A program made the position numbers and the translations under genes. Below are positions 44,701 to 52,035 of a stretch of DNA of 64,000 nucleotides, piece by piece. The first letter of the stretch is position 1. Each line of letters begins with the position of its first letter. Below the pieces are notes generated by a model, which saw only the letters and a list, made by a program, of their open reading frames with translations, had not been told where the DNA came from and searched no databases. This stretch comes from Streptomyces griseosporeus. Lineage in GTDB: Bacteria > Actinomycetota > Actinomycetes > Streptomycetales > Streptomycetaceae. The DNA is taken from the NCBI RefSeq assembly GCF_014656055.1, contig NZ_BNBR01000002.1, positions 747,164-811,163 on the forward strand, in the 5' to 3' direction.

Positions 44701-46011
44701 GTTGTCCGAGGAGGCGGTCCAGGTCAGCTTGATCTTGCCGTCGCCGGGCTCGGTGTACGCGAGGTTCGCCGGGGCGGTCGGGGCCTGGGTGTCGCCGCGG
44801 TCGCCGGTGCGGGTGACGGTGTTGCTGTTGCCGGACTGGTTGCCGGCCGCGTCCCGGGCCCGCACGTAGTACGACACGGTCTCGGCCGCCGGGCGGGTGT
44901 CGGTGTACGTGGTGACGTTCCCGGCGACGCTGCTCAGCAGGGTGCCGTTGGCGTAGATGTCGTAGCCGGTGACGCCGACGTTGTCGGTCGCGGCGTTCCA
45001 GGTCAGCCGGATCTGCCCGGTGGCGGGCTCGGTGAGCGCCAGCCCGGCGGGCGCGCTGGGCGGCTGGGTGTCACCGGTCGTGGGGCCGTAGATCTCCAGC
45101 TCGGAGATCTGGGCGGCGGGCTGGACGGTGTTGGCGGTGACCAGGACGCGCACATAGCGGGTGGTGGCGGCGTCGAAGGTGACGCTCGCGGAGTTCCCGC
45201 TCGCCGCGTCGAAGGCGTAGGCGCGGGAGGCGGTCAGGTCGGTGAAGTCGGTGCCGTTGGCGCTGCCCTGGATCTTCAGCGTCTGGCTGCGGGACTCCCA
45301 GCCGTCGGGCAGCCGCAGCACGACCCGGTCGACACGCAGGGAGGAGCCGAGGTCGGCCTGGAGCCACTGCGGGAAGGCGTTGTTGGCGCTCTCCCAGTAC
45401 GTGGCCCGGTTGCCGTCGCCTGCGTTCCCGGCGGCGTACACCTGGGTGGTGCTGCTGGCGGTCAGGGTGCGTCCGGCGGCGAGGTTGGCCGACGACCCGT
45501 CGGCGGCGTGCACCTCCAGCTCCGATAGCTGCGCGGCCTGCCAGCCGGTGTTGGCGGTGACGGCGATGCGCACGAAACGGGTCTGCGTGGCGGGGAAGGC
45601 CACCGTCACGGTGTTGGCGGAGGCCGGGCTGAAGGTGTACGACGCGGAGGTTTTCAGCGTGTTGAAGCTGGTGCCGTCGGCGCTGCCCTGCACGGAGAGG
45701 GTCTGGGTGCGGCTCTCCCAGCCCGCGGGCAGCTTCAGCACGACCTCGTCGACGCGCTCGGTGGTGCCGAGGTCGGCCTGCACCCACTGCGGGAAGGCCG
45801 AGCCGGCGCTCTCCCAGTAGGTGCCCTGATTGCCGTCGGTGATGTTCGGTGCGCCGTAGCCGCTGTGCGCGCTGCTCGCCGAGGCGGCGTCCCCGAGCGC
45901 GATGTTCGGTCCGCCGGCCGCCCGGGCTGTCAGCGCCGGGCCGCCCAGCGCCAGAAGACTGGTCACGATCACGGCGCTCAGGCCCCGCGATCTCCATCTG
46001 CGGATGCTCAT
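41725..46011 (-). CDS. Secreted multidomain alpha-1,3-glucanase/mycodextranase (GH87)
   Basis: The 1428-residue protein starts with a signal peptide (cleavage near A-R-A-A-G). Two discoidin (F5/8 type C) domains follow at about 33-170 and 175-310, then two fibronectin III domains (about 317-500), a third discoidin-like domain (about 505-640), two CARDB domains (about 645-870), a CBM35-like module (about 875-1015) and a right-handed beta-helix catalytic domain (about 1025-1428). Catalytic-type residues are Asp1190 in F-A-D-G-V-N and Asp1213-Asp1214 in T-G-D-D-S. The spacing of 23 and 24 equals that recalled for the GH87 triad of Paenibacillus alpha-1,3-glucanase. It would cut alpha-1,3-glucan, for example in fungal walls, outside the cell. 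Confidence 0.85.
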   Translation of the reverse strand: MSIRRWRSRGLSAVIVTSLLALGGPALTARAAGGPNIALGDAASASSAHSGYGAPNITDGNQGTYWESAGSAFPQWVQADLGTTERVDEVVLKLPAGWESRTQTLSVQGSADGTSFNTLKTSASYTFSPASANTVTVAFPATQTRFVRIAVTANTGWQAAQLSELEVHAADGSSANLAAGRTLTASSTTQVYAAGNAGDGNRATYWESANNAFPQWLQADLGSSLRVDRVVLRLPDGWESRSQTLKIQGSANGTDFTDLTASRAYAFDAASGNSASVTFDAATTRYVRVLVTANTVQPAAQISELEIYGPTTGDTQPPSAPAGLALTEPATGQIRLTWNAATDNVGVTGYDIYANGTLLSSVAGNVTTYTDTRPAAETVSYYVRARDAAGNQSGNSNTVTRTGDRGDTQAPTAPANLAYTEPGDGKIKLTWTASSDNVGVTAYDVYANNTLRGSVAGDVTTYTDTQPATSTVTYAVRARDAVGNQSAPSNSVTRNGSGGPGSDLAVGKPISASSVVYTYAAENANDNNVSTYWEGAGGSYPNTLTVKLGANADVDRLVLRLNPDAAWSKRTQTIEVLGREQSASGFTSLVAAKSYTFDPAAGNSVTVPASARVADVQLRFTANSGAPAGQLAEFQVIGVPAPNPDLEVTGLTVSPAAPVESDTISVSATVRNSGPAEAPASALAVRLGGTKVATAQVGRLAAGAQTTVTASLGQRDAGTYQLSAVADEGNAVIEQNESNNTYTSSTSLVVKPVESADLVASSVTTAPSSPAAGDAVTFKVALRNQGNKATTSGSHGVTLTVTDAQGATVKTLTGAYTGTLAAGASAGVDLGAWTAANGSYTVKTVIADDGNELPVKRANNTATQPLFVGRGAHMPYDMYEAEDGTVGGGATVVGPNRTIGDVAGEASGRRAVTLDATGEYVEFTTRAATNTLVTRFSIPDAAGGGGTDATIDVYVDGVLKKALPLTSKYAWLYGAEASPGNSPSAGAPRHIYDEAHLLLGETVPKGSRIRLQKDAANTSTYAIDFVSLEQATPVANPDPAAYAVPAGFTHQAVQDALDKVRMDTTGKLVGVYLPPGDYETASKFQVYGKAVKVVGAGPWYTRFHAPAAQENTDIGFRAEATAKGSLFQGFAYFGNYTSRIDGPGKVFDFSNVSDIVIDDIWVEHMVCLYWGANTDRMTIRNSRIRDTFADGVNMTNGSTDNLVANNDARATGDDSFALFSAIDAGGADEKNNVYENLTTTLTWRAAGIAVYGGYNNTFRNIHIADTLVYSGITISSLDFGYPMNGFGTEPTTFENISVVRAGGHFWGQQTFPGIWLFSASKVFQGIRVNHLDIVDPTYSGIMFQTQYVNGQPQYPIKDTVFTDISVTGARRSGDAFDAKSGFGLWANEMPEPNQGPAIGEVTFNGLELSGNAVDVRNTTSTFKININP

Positions 46012-46022
46012 CGATCCCCGAT

Positions 46023-46059
46023 CTCTGAGGTGTCGTTTTTTTGCGCGTGCGGCTCAGAG
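46023..46059 (-). promoter_or_regulatory. Dyad in the GH87 leader
   Basis: CTCTGAG (46023-46029) and CTCAGAG (46053-46059) flank a T-rich segment containing TTGCGC (46041-46046), 12 bp before the GH87 start. A TTGCAG lies just beyond (46062-46067). It may be a leader hairpin or an operator region. No clear promoter hexamers were found in 46060-46186. Confidence 0.4.
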
Positions 46060-46186
46060 AGTTGCAGAGGATCGCCCGGACGTCTACGGATCGCGGGGCA
46101 TCAGTTGTCCCGGCGTTCCTGCTGGTCAGCGGGCATGCCGAGGCGGCGGTCCGCCCGGTGCGGACCGCCGTACCGGGCTGCCGGCG

Positions 46187-46497
46187 TCAGCCGTGGTCGA
46201 TGACGAACCGCGAGCCGGGTTCGGTCACTTGGATGCCGTCGTAGGTCGAGTCATGGATCTCGGTGTCGCGGATCGTGACACCGGGTGCGTTGCCGACGAC
46301 GAGCGTCTGCCCCGAAAAGGGCACCCGAGGAACGCCCCGGGCGGGCCCGCCCAGTACATCTGCCGGCTTCCGTCGGTGACCTGGGCGGCCGGGTAACCGG
46401 CCAGGGTGCCACTGGCGGTCGCCGGTCTGCCGATCGTGTGCCGCCAGGTGGGATGGTTTCGTCTCGTCATGGGCCTCTCCATGATCCGGACACTCAT
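46187..46497 (-). pseudogene. Relic of a second discoidin/beta-helix glycanase
   Basis: Two reading frames on the minus strand carry pieces of one lost protein. From about 46470 to 46360 one frame encodes a discoidin-domain start (I-G-R-P-A-T-A-S-G-T-L, A-A-Q-V-T-D-G-S-R-Q-M-Y-W-A-G-P). From about 46320 to the stop at 46187 another frame encodes beta-helix sequence (L-V-V-G-N-A-P-G-V-T-I-R-D-T-E-I-H-D, Y-D-G-I-Q-V-T-E). A frameshift and a large internal deletion join them. It lies between the GH87 gene and the LacI regulator, suggesting the locus once had two such enzymes. Confidence 0.65.
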
Positions 46498-46679
46498 CGG
46501 CGCGGCGTGACTCCGATGAGAGGAGCTGCGATGCGGCGGAACACCGACAATTGGCCACTAATTGAGCTGAGTCATCGAGTTTTTGCATCGCCGGAGTGAC
46601 AGGTTTCTCTCCGGTGACGGCTTTGTCAACGGCCGTGACAGCAGAGAGCGTTACGCCCGACGGCCGAGGACAGACGAAA

Positions 46680-46712
46680 GCGCCGGCCCCCGGGAAGGCG
46701 GGGCGCCGGCGC
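46680..46712 (-). terminator. Probable terminator of the LacI gene
   Basis: GCGCCGGC (46680-46687) and GCCGGCGC (46705-46712), with an inner CCCC/GGGG pairing, form a strong GC hairpin beginning 16 bp past the LacI stop codon. The region from 46498 to 46679 shows no gene. Confidence 0.6.
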
Positions 46713-46727
46713 GCAGAGCGAGGGGGA

Positions 46728-47738
46728 TCAGCTCGCGGGGGCCTGCGCGGTGGAGGCCCTGACGACCAGTTCGGGCTCGAACAGCAGCTCCCCGGGGTGC
46801 GCCTGGGTGCCCTGGATCTGGGCGCACAGCAGCTCGACCGCGGCACGCCCCATCGCCTCGATGGGCTGGCGGACGGTGGACAGCGGCGGTTCGGTGCAGC
46901 TCATGAAGGCGGAGTCGTCGTAGCCGACGACCGACACGTCCCGCGGCACGGACAGACCCCGCCGCCGTACGGCCCTGATCGCGCCGAGGGCCAGCGGGTC
47001 ACTGGCGCACACGATCCCGGTGACGCCCCGGTCGAGCAGCCGGGCGGCGGCCGCCTGCCCGCCCTCCAGCGAGAAGATCGACCGTACGACGAAGTCGTCC
47101 CGCAGCGCGGTCCCGGCCGCGTCCGCCACCGCGCGGGCGGCGGCCAGCTTCCGGTTGGACGGCACGTGGTCGCCGGGACCGAGGACGAGGCCGATCCGCT
47201 CGTGGCCCAGTGAGGCGAGGTGGCGCCAGGCCTGCTCGACGGCGACGGCGTCGTCGCAGGAGACGCAGGGGAAGTCCAGGCCCTCGATGGAGGCGTTGAT
47301 CAGCACGACCGGGATGTTCCGCTCGGCCAGCTGCCGGTAGTGCTCGTGCGGCGCGTCGGCCTGCGCGAACAGTCCGCCGGCGAACACCACGCCGGACACC
47401 TGCTGCTGGAGCAGGAGGTCCACGTAGTCGGCCTCGGAGACACCGCCCTGCGTCTGCGTGCACAGCACGGGCGTCAGGCCCTGCTGCGCCAGCGCACCGC
47501 CGATCACCTCCGCGAACGCGGGGAAGATCGGGTTCTGCAGCTCCGGGAGCACGAGACCGACCAGACGCGCGCGCTCGCCGCGCAGCTGCGTGGGCCGCTC
47601 GTAGCCCAGCACGTCCAGCGCCGTCAGCACGGACTGACGGGTCGCCTCCGAGACACCCGGCTTGCCGTTGAGGACCCGGCTGACCGTCGCCTCGCTGACC
47701 CCCACCTTCTTGGCAACCTGGGCAAGTCGTCGCGTCAT
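46728..47738 (-). CDS. LacI-family regulator (MalR/AglR-like) of the alpha-glucan locus
   Basis: The 336-residue protein opens with an N-terminal LacI helix-turn-helix at the very start (L-A-Q-V-A-K-K-V-G-V-S-E-A-T-V-S-R-V-L-N-G) and the hinge T-R-Q-S-V-L-T-A-L-D-V-L-G-Y. These are close to the maltose and alpha-glucoside regulators of Streptomyces. The effector domain follows (G-L-V-L-P-E-L-Q-N-P-I-F, G-I-V-C-A-S-D-P-L-A-L-G, V-V-G-Y-D-D-S). It probably controls the GH87 gene and the transport operon; the sugar effector is unknown. Several CGCAAG repeats precede its start. Confidence 0.85.
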   Translation of the reverse strand: MTRRLAQVAKKVGVSEATVSRVLNGKPGVSEATRQSVLTALDVLGYERPTQLRGERARLVGLVLPELQNPIFPAFAEVIGGALAQQGLTPVLCTQTQGGVSEADYVDLLLQQQVSGVVFAGGLFAQADAPHEHYRQLAERNIPVVLINASIEGLDFPCVSCDDAVAVEQAWRHLASLGHERIGLVLGPGDHVPSNRKLAAARAVADAAGTALRDDFVVRSIFSLEGGQAAAARLLDRGVTGIVCASDPLALGAIRAVRRRGLSVPRDVSVVGYDDSAFMSCTEPPLSTVRQPIEAMGRAAVELLCAQIQGTQAHPGELLFEPELVVRASTAQAPAS

Positions 47739-47741
47739 GCA

Positions 47742-47822
47742 CGCAAGGCTAGCGCAAGAAGCGCAAGCGGGTTACGGCGTGCTGCGGGCCTCCGGAGGGT
47801 TCCGTACGCAAGACACTGCAAG
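47742..47822 (-). promoter_or_regulatory. Five direct repeats of CTTGCR upstream of the LacI gene
   Basis: On the plus strand [CT]GCAAG occurs at 47742, 47753, 47762, 47807 and 47817, all in one direction, 9-11 bp apart within two clusters. Streptomyces MalR-type repressors are known to bind directly repeated CTTGCAG motifs, and the recognition helix here is similar. This is a likely autoregulatory operator. Confidence 0.55.
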
Positions 47823-47856
47823 CGAAACCGGCGGGCGTCATCCGTGCCGTGCCGGG

Positions 47857-48630
47857 TCAGCATCCCCCGCCGACGTCGCCGGCGTACGTCCAGGGCGCCG
47901 GGCCGGTGCCCTCCTGCCAGGCTCGCAGGGCCGCCCCGTCGACGCACAGGATGCCGCAGTGCTCGGCGTACTCGATTGCCGGGGCGGTGAAGTCGCTGGT
48001 GGTGACGAGGGCCGCCACGTCGGCCTCGTGCACGGTGTAGCAGGTGCCGCCGAAGCGCTGCAGGTCCTGCGATCCGACCCGGTGCCCGTCCTCGTACCGC
48101 TTGCACTGGATGACCACGCGCCGCCCGTCCGGTGCGACGGCCAGCACATCGGCGCCCAGGTCGCCGGCGCCGCCGACGACCTCGACCCCGGTGCAGCCGT
48201 CCCGCGCGCACAGCTCGGCGACTGCCTGCTCGAACTCGTCGGCGTCCAGCGCGGCGTAGTCGTACGCGACGAGGCCCGGGCCGGCCGCGGCAGCCGGTGC
48301 CTGCAGGACGGGCGGGGCGTCCGTCACGGGTGTCTCCCACTCCTCGAGCGCCGTGAGCGCGCCCTCCTCCAGTGCCTCGGCGGCCCGCCGGGCGGTCCGG
48401 GCGGAGAGGCGGTGCCGCCGTCGCCGCAGGGCGAGGACCGCGGCCAGGCCCGTCACGCACAGGACGACCACCCAGGCGGGACGCCGCTCGGCGGTCTCGG
48501 CCACCGTGCGGACGACGAAGCCGAGGACACACAGGACGAGCGCGAGCAGCACGAAGAACCAGGCGGTCGCCCGGAGATCGAACGACCGGCGACCGGTATC
48601 CGGTCGTATGCGGCGTGCGGGCATGGTCAC
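47857..48630 (-). CDS. Membrane-anchored Mrr-type restriction endonuclease domain protein
   Basis: The 257-residue protein has two hydrophobic helices near the N-terminus (about 22-70). After a linker, an Mrr catalytic domain follows: D-A-D-E-F-E-Q-A-V, G-G-A-G-D-L-G-A-D-V-L and V-V-I-Q-C-K-R-Y, giving the D-x(n)-Q-x-K nuclease core, then A-A-L-V-T-T-S-D-F-T-A-P-A. Related proteins cleave modified DNA, but membrane-tethered forms may have a housekeeping or defence role. The GTG at 48630 has GGGGAGGGGG upstream; an ATG two codons on is an alternative. No methylase gene is nearby. Confidence 0.8.
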   Translation of the reverse strand: MTMPARRIRPDTGRRSFDLRATAWFFVLLALVLCVLGFVVRTVAETAERRPAWVVVLCVTGLAAVLALRRRRHRLSARTARRAAEALEEGALTALEEWETPVTDAPPVLQAPAAAAGPGLVAYDYAALDADEFEQAVAELCARDGCTGVEVVGGAGDLGADVLAVAPDGRRVVIQCKRYEDGHRVGSQDLQRFGGTCYTVHEADVAALVTTSDFTAPAIEYAEHCGILCVDGAALRAWQEGTGPAPWTYAGDVGGGC

Positions 48631-48742
48631 GAGATGGCCCCCTCCCCTGGTTTGACGGAACGTCACGATCACTAGCGTCTGCCCACGAAACGCTTGTGTG
48701 ATCAGATGCGTGACCGACGCCGCACCACGACGAGGTCCGGGA

Positions 48743-50338
48743 TCAGCCTCCGATGTCCGAGGTCTGCGCGGCTGCGACGATCGCCGTGGCGTCCTCCGGC
48801 AGCAGGTACCCGGCGTCGACGGACCGCTGCGCGGCCGCGCGCACCTTGCCCACGTAGTCGGCGTGGGTCGGGTAGAGCCGGTTGAGGACCGGTTCCGCGG
48901 TGGGCGGGAACGACGGGTCGGACGGGTCGCCGTCGTCGTGCCGGTCCCAGGCGTCGGCGTCGCCGTTCCACGGGTCACGGGCGCCGTACAGGCCGCAGAA
49001 GACCCCGCTGCCGGTGGTGTCGCGCGCGCCGCTGAGCGTGCGGGTGGGCACCGTGACGTCGGGCAGCCGGACACCCCCGGTGGCCAGGCCGGTGGCCGGG
49101 TCGCGCAGGACGGTGCCCAGCGGCTGGCCGCTCGGCGGCCGGGGCCCGCCCCGGGCCCAGCCGGCCAGGTGGCGCAGTGCCGCGTTCATCGCCCAGTGGC
49201 CTGGCCCGTCGTTGAAGGGGGCCGAACCGGCGGCGCAGTCGGCCGAGGGCGCGGCCGGGCCCGCCGACTTCCGCACCGTCGCCTCACCGGCGTCGAAGGC
49301 CCACTGGTCGCCGTGCGCGGTACCGGCCAGCTCCCAGTGGACGACGCTGTCCGTGTCGGGCTGTCGTGCGATCGCGGCGCCCGGCACATCGGTCTCGGTG
49401 AGCACGACGAACGTCGGCACGGGCAGGTCGGTCCTGATCCGGGACGGGTTCGGCATCAGCAGGGTGTCGGCGAGGACGCCGCTGACCGGGGCGGCGACCG
49501 CGCTGTTGCTGTGCACCATGAAGCCGTCGTAGACCTTGCTCACCGGCTGGACGGCGTTGACGTACGTCGTCATGAAGCCCGCCGACTGCGACTCGCCGTC
49601 GGCCAGCAGCGTCCGCACCGGGAGCCCGCCGAGCGGGTCGGGTCCGTTCGGGGCGCGCAGCGCCTGGCCGACCTGGGAGAAGATGTCGTAGGCGAAGGCG
49701 TCACCGGGGTGGACCAGGCTGCCGTAGCGCGCCGGGTCCCAGCCTTTCAGGCCCTTGATCTCGCCGAGCCCGCCGTTGACGCCGACGGCCTGCGCCGAGA
49801 CGCCGACCCAGGCGTAGCCCTGGCGCAGCAGCTCGTCCCGTTCGAACCAGTAGTCCGGGGAGAGGTCGATCTGGCCGCTGACGTTGAGCCACTCCACGAC
49901 CACCGTGCCGTTGAACTTCGCCGGGTCGGCGGGGCGGCGCACCAGCAGGCGGGTCTTGTAGGGGGCGGTGCCGGACGCGCGGACGGTCCACCGTCCGTCC
50001 GATGTCCACAGGCCGTACTTGGCGTACGAGGTGGCGGTGCCCGAGAGGAAGAACTCGCTCTCGGTGTAGCCGAAGGAGCCGAGGTCCTCCGCGGCGGCGA
50101 GGAACGGGAAACCGTGGCTGCCGGCGGGAGGGACGGTGACGGTGGGGCTCGCGGCGGTGGCGGCGGAGGCCGCGACCGGAGTGGCCGGGGCGGGCACGGC
50201 CTGGGCCGGAGTGGCCCTGGCGGCCGGGGTGGCCGACGCGGGGGTGGCCGGCAGGGGGCCGAGGGCGGCGCCGCAGAGCAGCGCGCCCAGGGCGGTGGCG
50301 GTGACGGACCGCCGGGATGACCGGGCAAGCAGACGCAC
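48743..50338 (-). CDS. Secreted alpha/beta-hydrolase domain protein
   Basis: The 531-residue protein starts with a basic signal peptide and a long Ala/Pro/Thr-rich stretch (to about residue 75). A domain follows with V-V-V-E-W-L-N-V-S-G-Q-I-D, the nucleophile-elbow candidate A-D-G-E-S-Q-S-A-G, E-L-A-G-T-A-H-G-D near the catalytic His region and a late G-V-R-L-P-D-V-T-V-P. This agrees with a family of large secreted alpha/beta-hydrolase-like proteins of unknown substrate. The GTG has GGAGG 6 nt upstream. It diverges from TerB. Confidence 0.72.
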   Translation of the reverse strand: MRLLARSSRRSVTATALGALLCGAALGPLPATPASATPAARATPAQAVPAPATPVAASAATAASPTVTVPPAGSHGFPFLAAAEDLGSFGYTESEFFLSGTATSYAKYGLWTSDGRWTVRASGTAPYKTRLLVRRPADPAKFNGTVVVEWLNVSGQIDLSPDYWFERDELLRQGYAWVGVSAQAVGVNGGLGEIKGLKGWDPARYGSLVHPGDAFAYDIFSQVGQALRAPNGPDPLGGLPVRTLLADGESQSAGFMTTYVNAVQPVSKVYDGFMVHSNSAVAAPVSGVLADTLLMPNPSRIRTDLPVPTFVVLTETDVPGAAIARQPDTDSVVHWELAGTAHGDQWAFDAGEATVRKSAGPAAPSADCAAGSAPFNDGPGHWAMNAALRHLAGWARGGPRPPSGQPLGTVLRDPATGLATGGVRLPDVTVPTRTLSGARDTTGSGVFCGLYGARDPWNGDADAWDRHDDGDPSDPSFPPTAEPVLNRLYPTHADYVGKVRAAAQRSVDAGYLLPEDATAIVAAAQTSDIGG

Positions 50339-50514
50339 GGGTTGCCTCCGTGAGTGCGGGGTCCCAATGGGCTGAGACCGCAGTGTCGAGCGGCGGCGGC
50401 GCTCTGCCATCGGCCAATCCACCGGTGGGCCGAGGCGGTTCGGCGCCGCGGCACGGGCCGCGGGCCGGTGAACATCCGCGGAACACCCGGAACTTTCCCG
50501 CCTCCCCACGAGTT

Positions 50515-50530
50515 TCTACGGTGCTGTAGA
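50515..50530 (+). promoter_or_regulatory. Dyad upstream of terB
   Basis: TCTAC (50515-50519) and GTAGA (50526-50530) form an inverted repeat around GGTGCT, 64 bp before the TerB start. The half-site CTACGRTG also occurs ahead of the blaI gene (near 52470 on the minus strand). BlaI-type repressors bind TAC/GTA dyads, so a link is possible but weak. Confidence 0.35.
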
Positions 50531-50594
50531 GACAACCGGCCGACGGCCTGCCGCCGGGGCGGGCCGGGCCTTCGATCGACCGTATGGAGTGCTC

Positions 50595-51050
50595 ATGGCC
50601 CTGTGGGACCGCGTCAAGGAGTCCGCGTCGCAGATGCAGACCCAGCTCGTGGCGAAGAAGAACGACCTCAAGAGCGGTGCCTTCCGCGACGCCAGCATGG
50701 CCATGTGCGCCCTGGTGGCGGCGGCGGACGGCACCGTCGACCCGTCCGAGCGGCAGCGGGTGGCGCAGCTCATCGCCACCAACGAGGTGCTGCAGAACTT
50801 CGACGCCGAGGACCTGCGCCGCCGTTTCGAGGAGAACCTGAACAAGCTGACCGCCGATTTCGCCTTCGGCAAGGTGAGCGTGCTCCAGGAGGTCGCCAAG
50901 GCGAAGAAGAAGCCGGCCGAGGCCCGTGCCGTCATCCAGATCGGCATCGTCATCGGCGGCGCCGACGGCGACTTCGACAAGGACGAGCAGGCCGTGGTCC
51001 GCGAGGCGTGCTTCACGCTCGACCTGCCGCCGCACGAGTTCGATCTCTGA
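50595..51050 (+). CDS. TerB-family tellurite-resistance protein
   Basis: The 151-residue all-helical protein has the two internally related TerB halves, each with an acidic metal-type cluster: A-A-A-D-G-T-V-D-P-S-E near 45 and G-G-A-D-G-D-F-D-K-D-E near 125. TerB and TerD proteins act together at the membrane-associated stress complex. A tandem TerD protein is encoded at 1.6-2.9 kb. The gene stands alone, divergent from a secreted hydrolase and convergent with the M56 gene. Confidence 0.85.
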   Translation: MALWDRVKESASQMQTQLVAKKNDLKSGAFRDASMAMCALVAAADGTVDPSERQRVAQLIATNEVLQNFDAEDLRRRFEENLNKLTADFAFGKVSVLQEVAKAKKKPAEARAVIQIGIVIGGADGDFDKDEQAVVREACFTLDLPPHEFDL

Positions 51051-51060
51051 GCGGAGCCCT

Positions 51061-51084
51061 GCGGGCGGCCTGCCGACCGCCCGC
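51061..51084. terminator. Bidirectional terminator between terB and the M56 gene
   Basis: GCGGGCGG (51061-51068) and CCGCCCGC (51077-51084) form a perfect 8-bp stem with an 8-base loop in the 40-bp gap between the two convergent genes. Confidence 0.6.
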
Positions 51085-51090
51085 TCCCGG

Positions 51091-52029
51091 TCAGAGCGGA
51101 GTCGCCGCGTGCAGGATCACCACCATCGTGACCGTGCAGTTCGCGGAAGACATCGCCGATACGGCCGTACCGGCGGCCGCCGTCCAGGCCGCCAGCCCGA
51201 CGGCGGTGAAGAGCGAAGGCCGGCCGCGGACGGCGGGCGCCGGGCCGAGCAGGGCCGCCACCCGGCGCGGCACCGGCCCGGGCGCGGCGAGGCCGGCCGG
51301 CGTCGGCCACGGGACGGCGTGTGCGGCCAGCGCCGCCCTGCCGATCGCGCGGGCCACCGTCCGGCGGTCACCGACCGCGCGGGCGGCCTCCTCGTCCGCC
51401 CACCGCTCGGTGGTGTACGACACCGCCGTACGCAGCGGCAGCAGGAAGGGGTTGGCGGCTGCCGCCAGCTGCGCCACCAGCACGAAGCGGTGGTGACGGG
51501 CCGCCAGGTGGGCACGCTCGTGCGCGAAGAGCGCGCGCCGCTCCCCGGACGCGAGCCGGCCGAGCAGTCCGGTGGTCACCACGACCCGGCCGCCCCGCTC
51601 CCCGCCGGGCGCGGCGAACGCGTACGGCGTGTCGTCGGGTAGCACCGCGACCTCCGATGCGCCGGGCAACCCGGCCAGCGCCCGGTGCACCTGCCTCCGC
51701 ACCTTCCCGTGCCGCCACAGCACCCGTGCGCACAGCACAACGACCGCCACGAGTGCGGGAATCGCCGCCTTGCCGACCACCTCGTCGTACGGAACGGCCT
51801 CCCGCACCTCGCGGTCCGACCAGCCGTCGGGCAGCGGATTGCCCGGCAGTTGGGCGGTGCCGACCACCATCACCAGGCCCAGGCAGACCGTGCTGCAGAG
51901 CGCCATCACGCCCGACACGCCGGTCAGCAACCGGGTCGCCGTCCGCGGATGCAGATGCTGCTCGGCCAGCCGCGCGACCGGCCAGGCGGTCAACGGCAGC
52001 ACCAGCGGCAGAAAGACGAACACCCCCAT
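51091..52029 (-). CDS. M56 (BlaR1/MecR1-like) membrane metallopeptidase
   Basis: The 312-residue protein has about four hydrophobic helices and the zinc motif H-E-R-A-H, in F-A-H-E-R-A-H-L-A-A-R-H, with a downstream E-R-W-A-D-E-E supplying the third ligand. It lacks the C-terminal penicillin-sensor domain of true BlaR1. It follows the BlaI gene by 6 bp, so the pair probably works as protease and repressor, with the signal unknown. Confidence 0.83.
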   Translation of the reverse strand: MGVFVFLPLVLPLTAWPVARLAEQHLHPRTATRLLTGVSGVMALCSTVCLGLVMVVGTAQLPGNPLPDGWSDREVREAVPYDEVVGKAAIPALVAVVVLCARVLWRHGKVRRQVHRALAGLPGASEVAVLPDDTPYAFAAPGGERGGRVVVTTGLLGRLASGERRALFAHERAHLAARHHRFVLVAQLAAAANPFLLPLRTAVSYTTERWADEEAARAVGDRRTVARAIGRAALAAHAVPWPTPAGLAAPGPVPRRVAALLGPAPAVRGRPSLFTAVGLAAWTAAAGTAVSAMSSANCTVTMVVILHAATPL

Positions 52030-52035
52030 GTGGCC

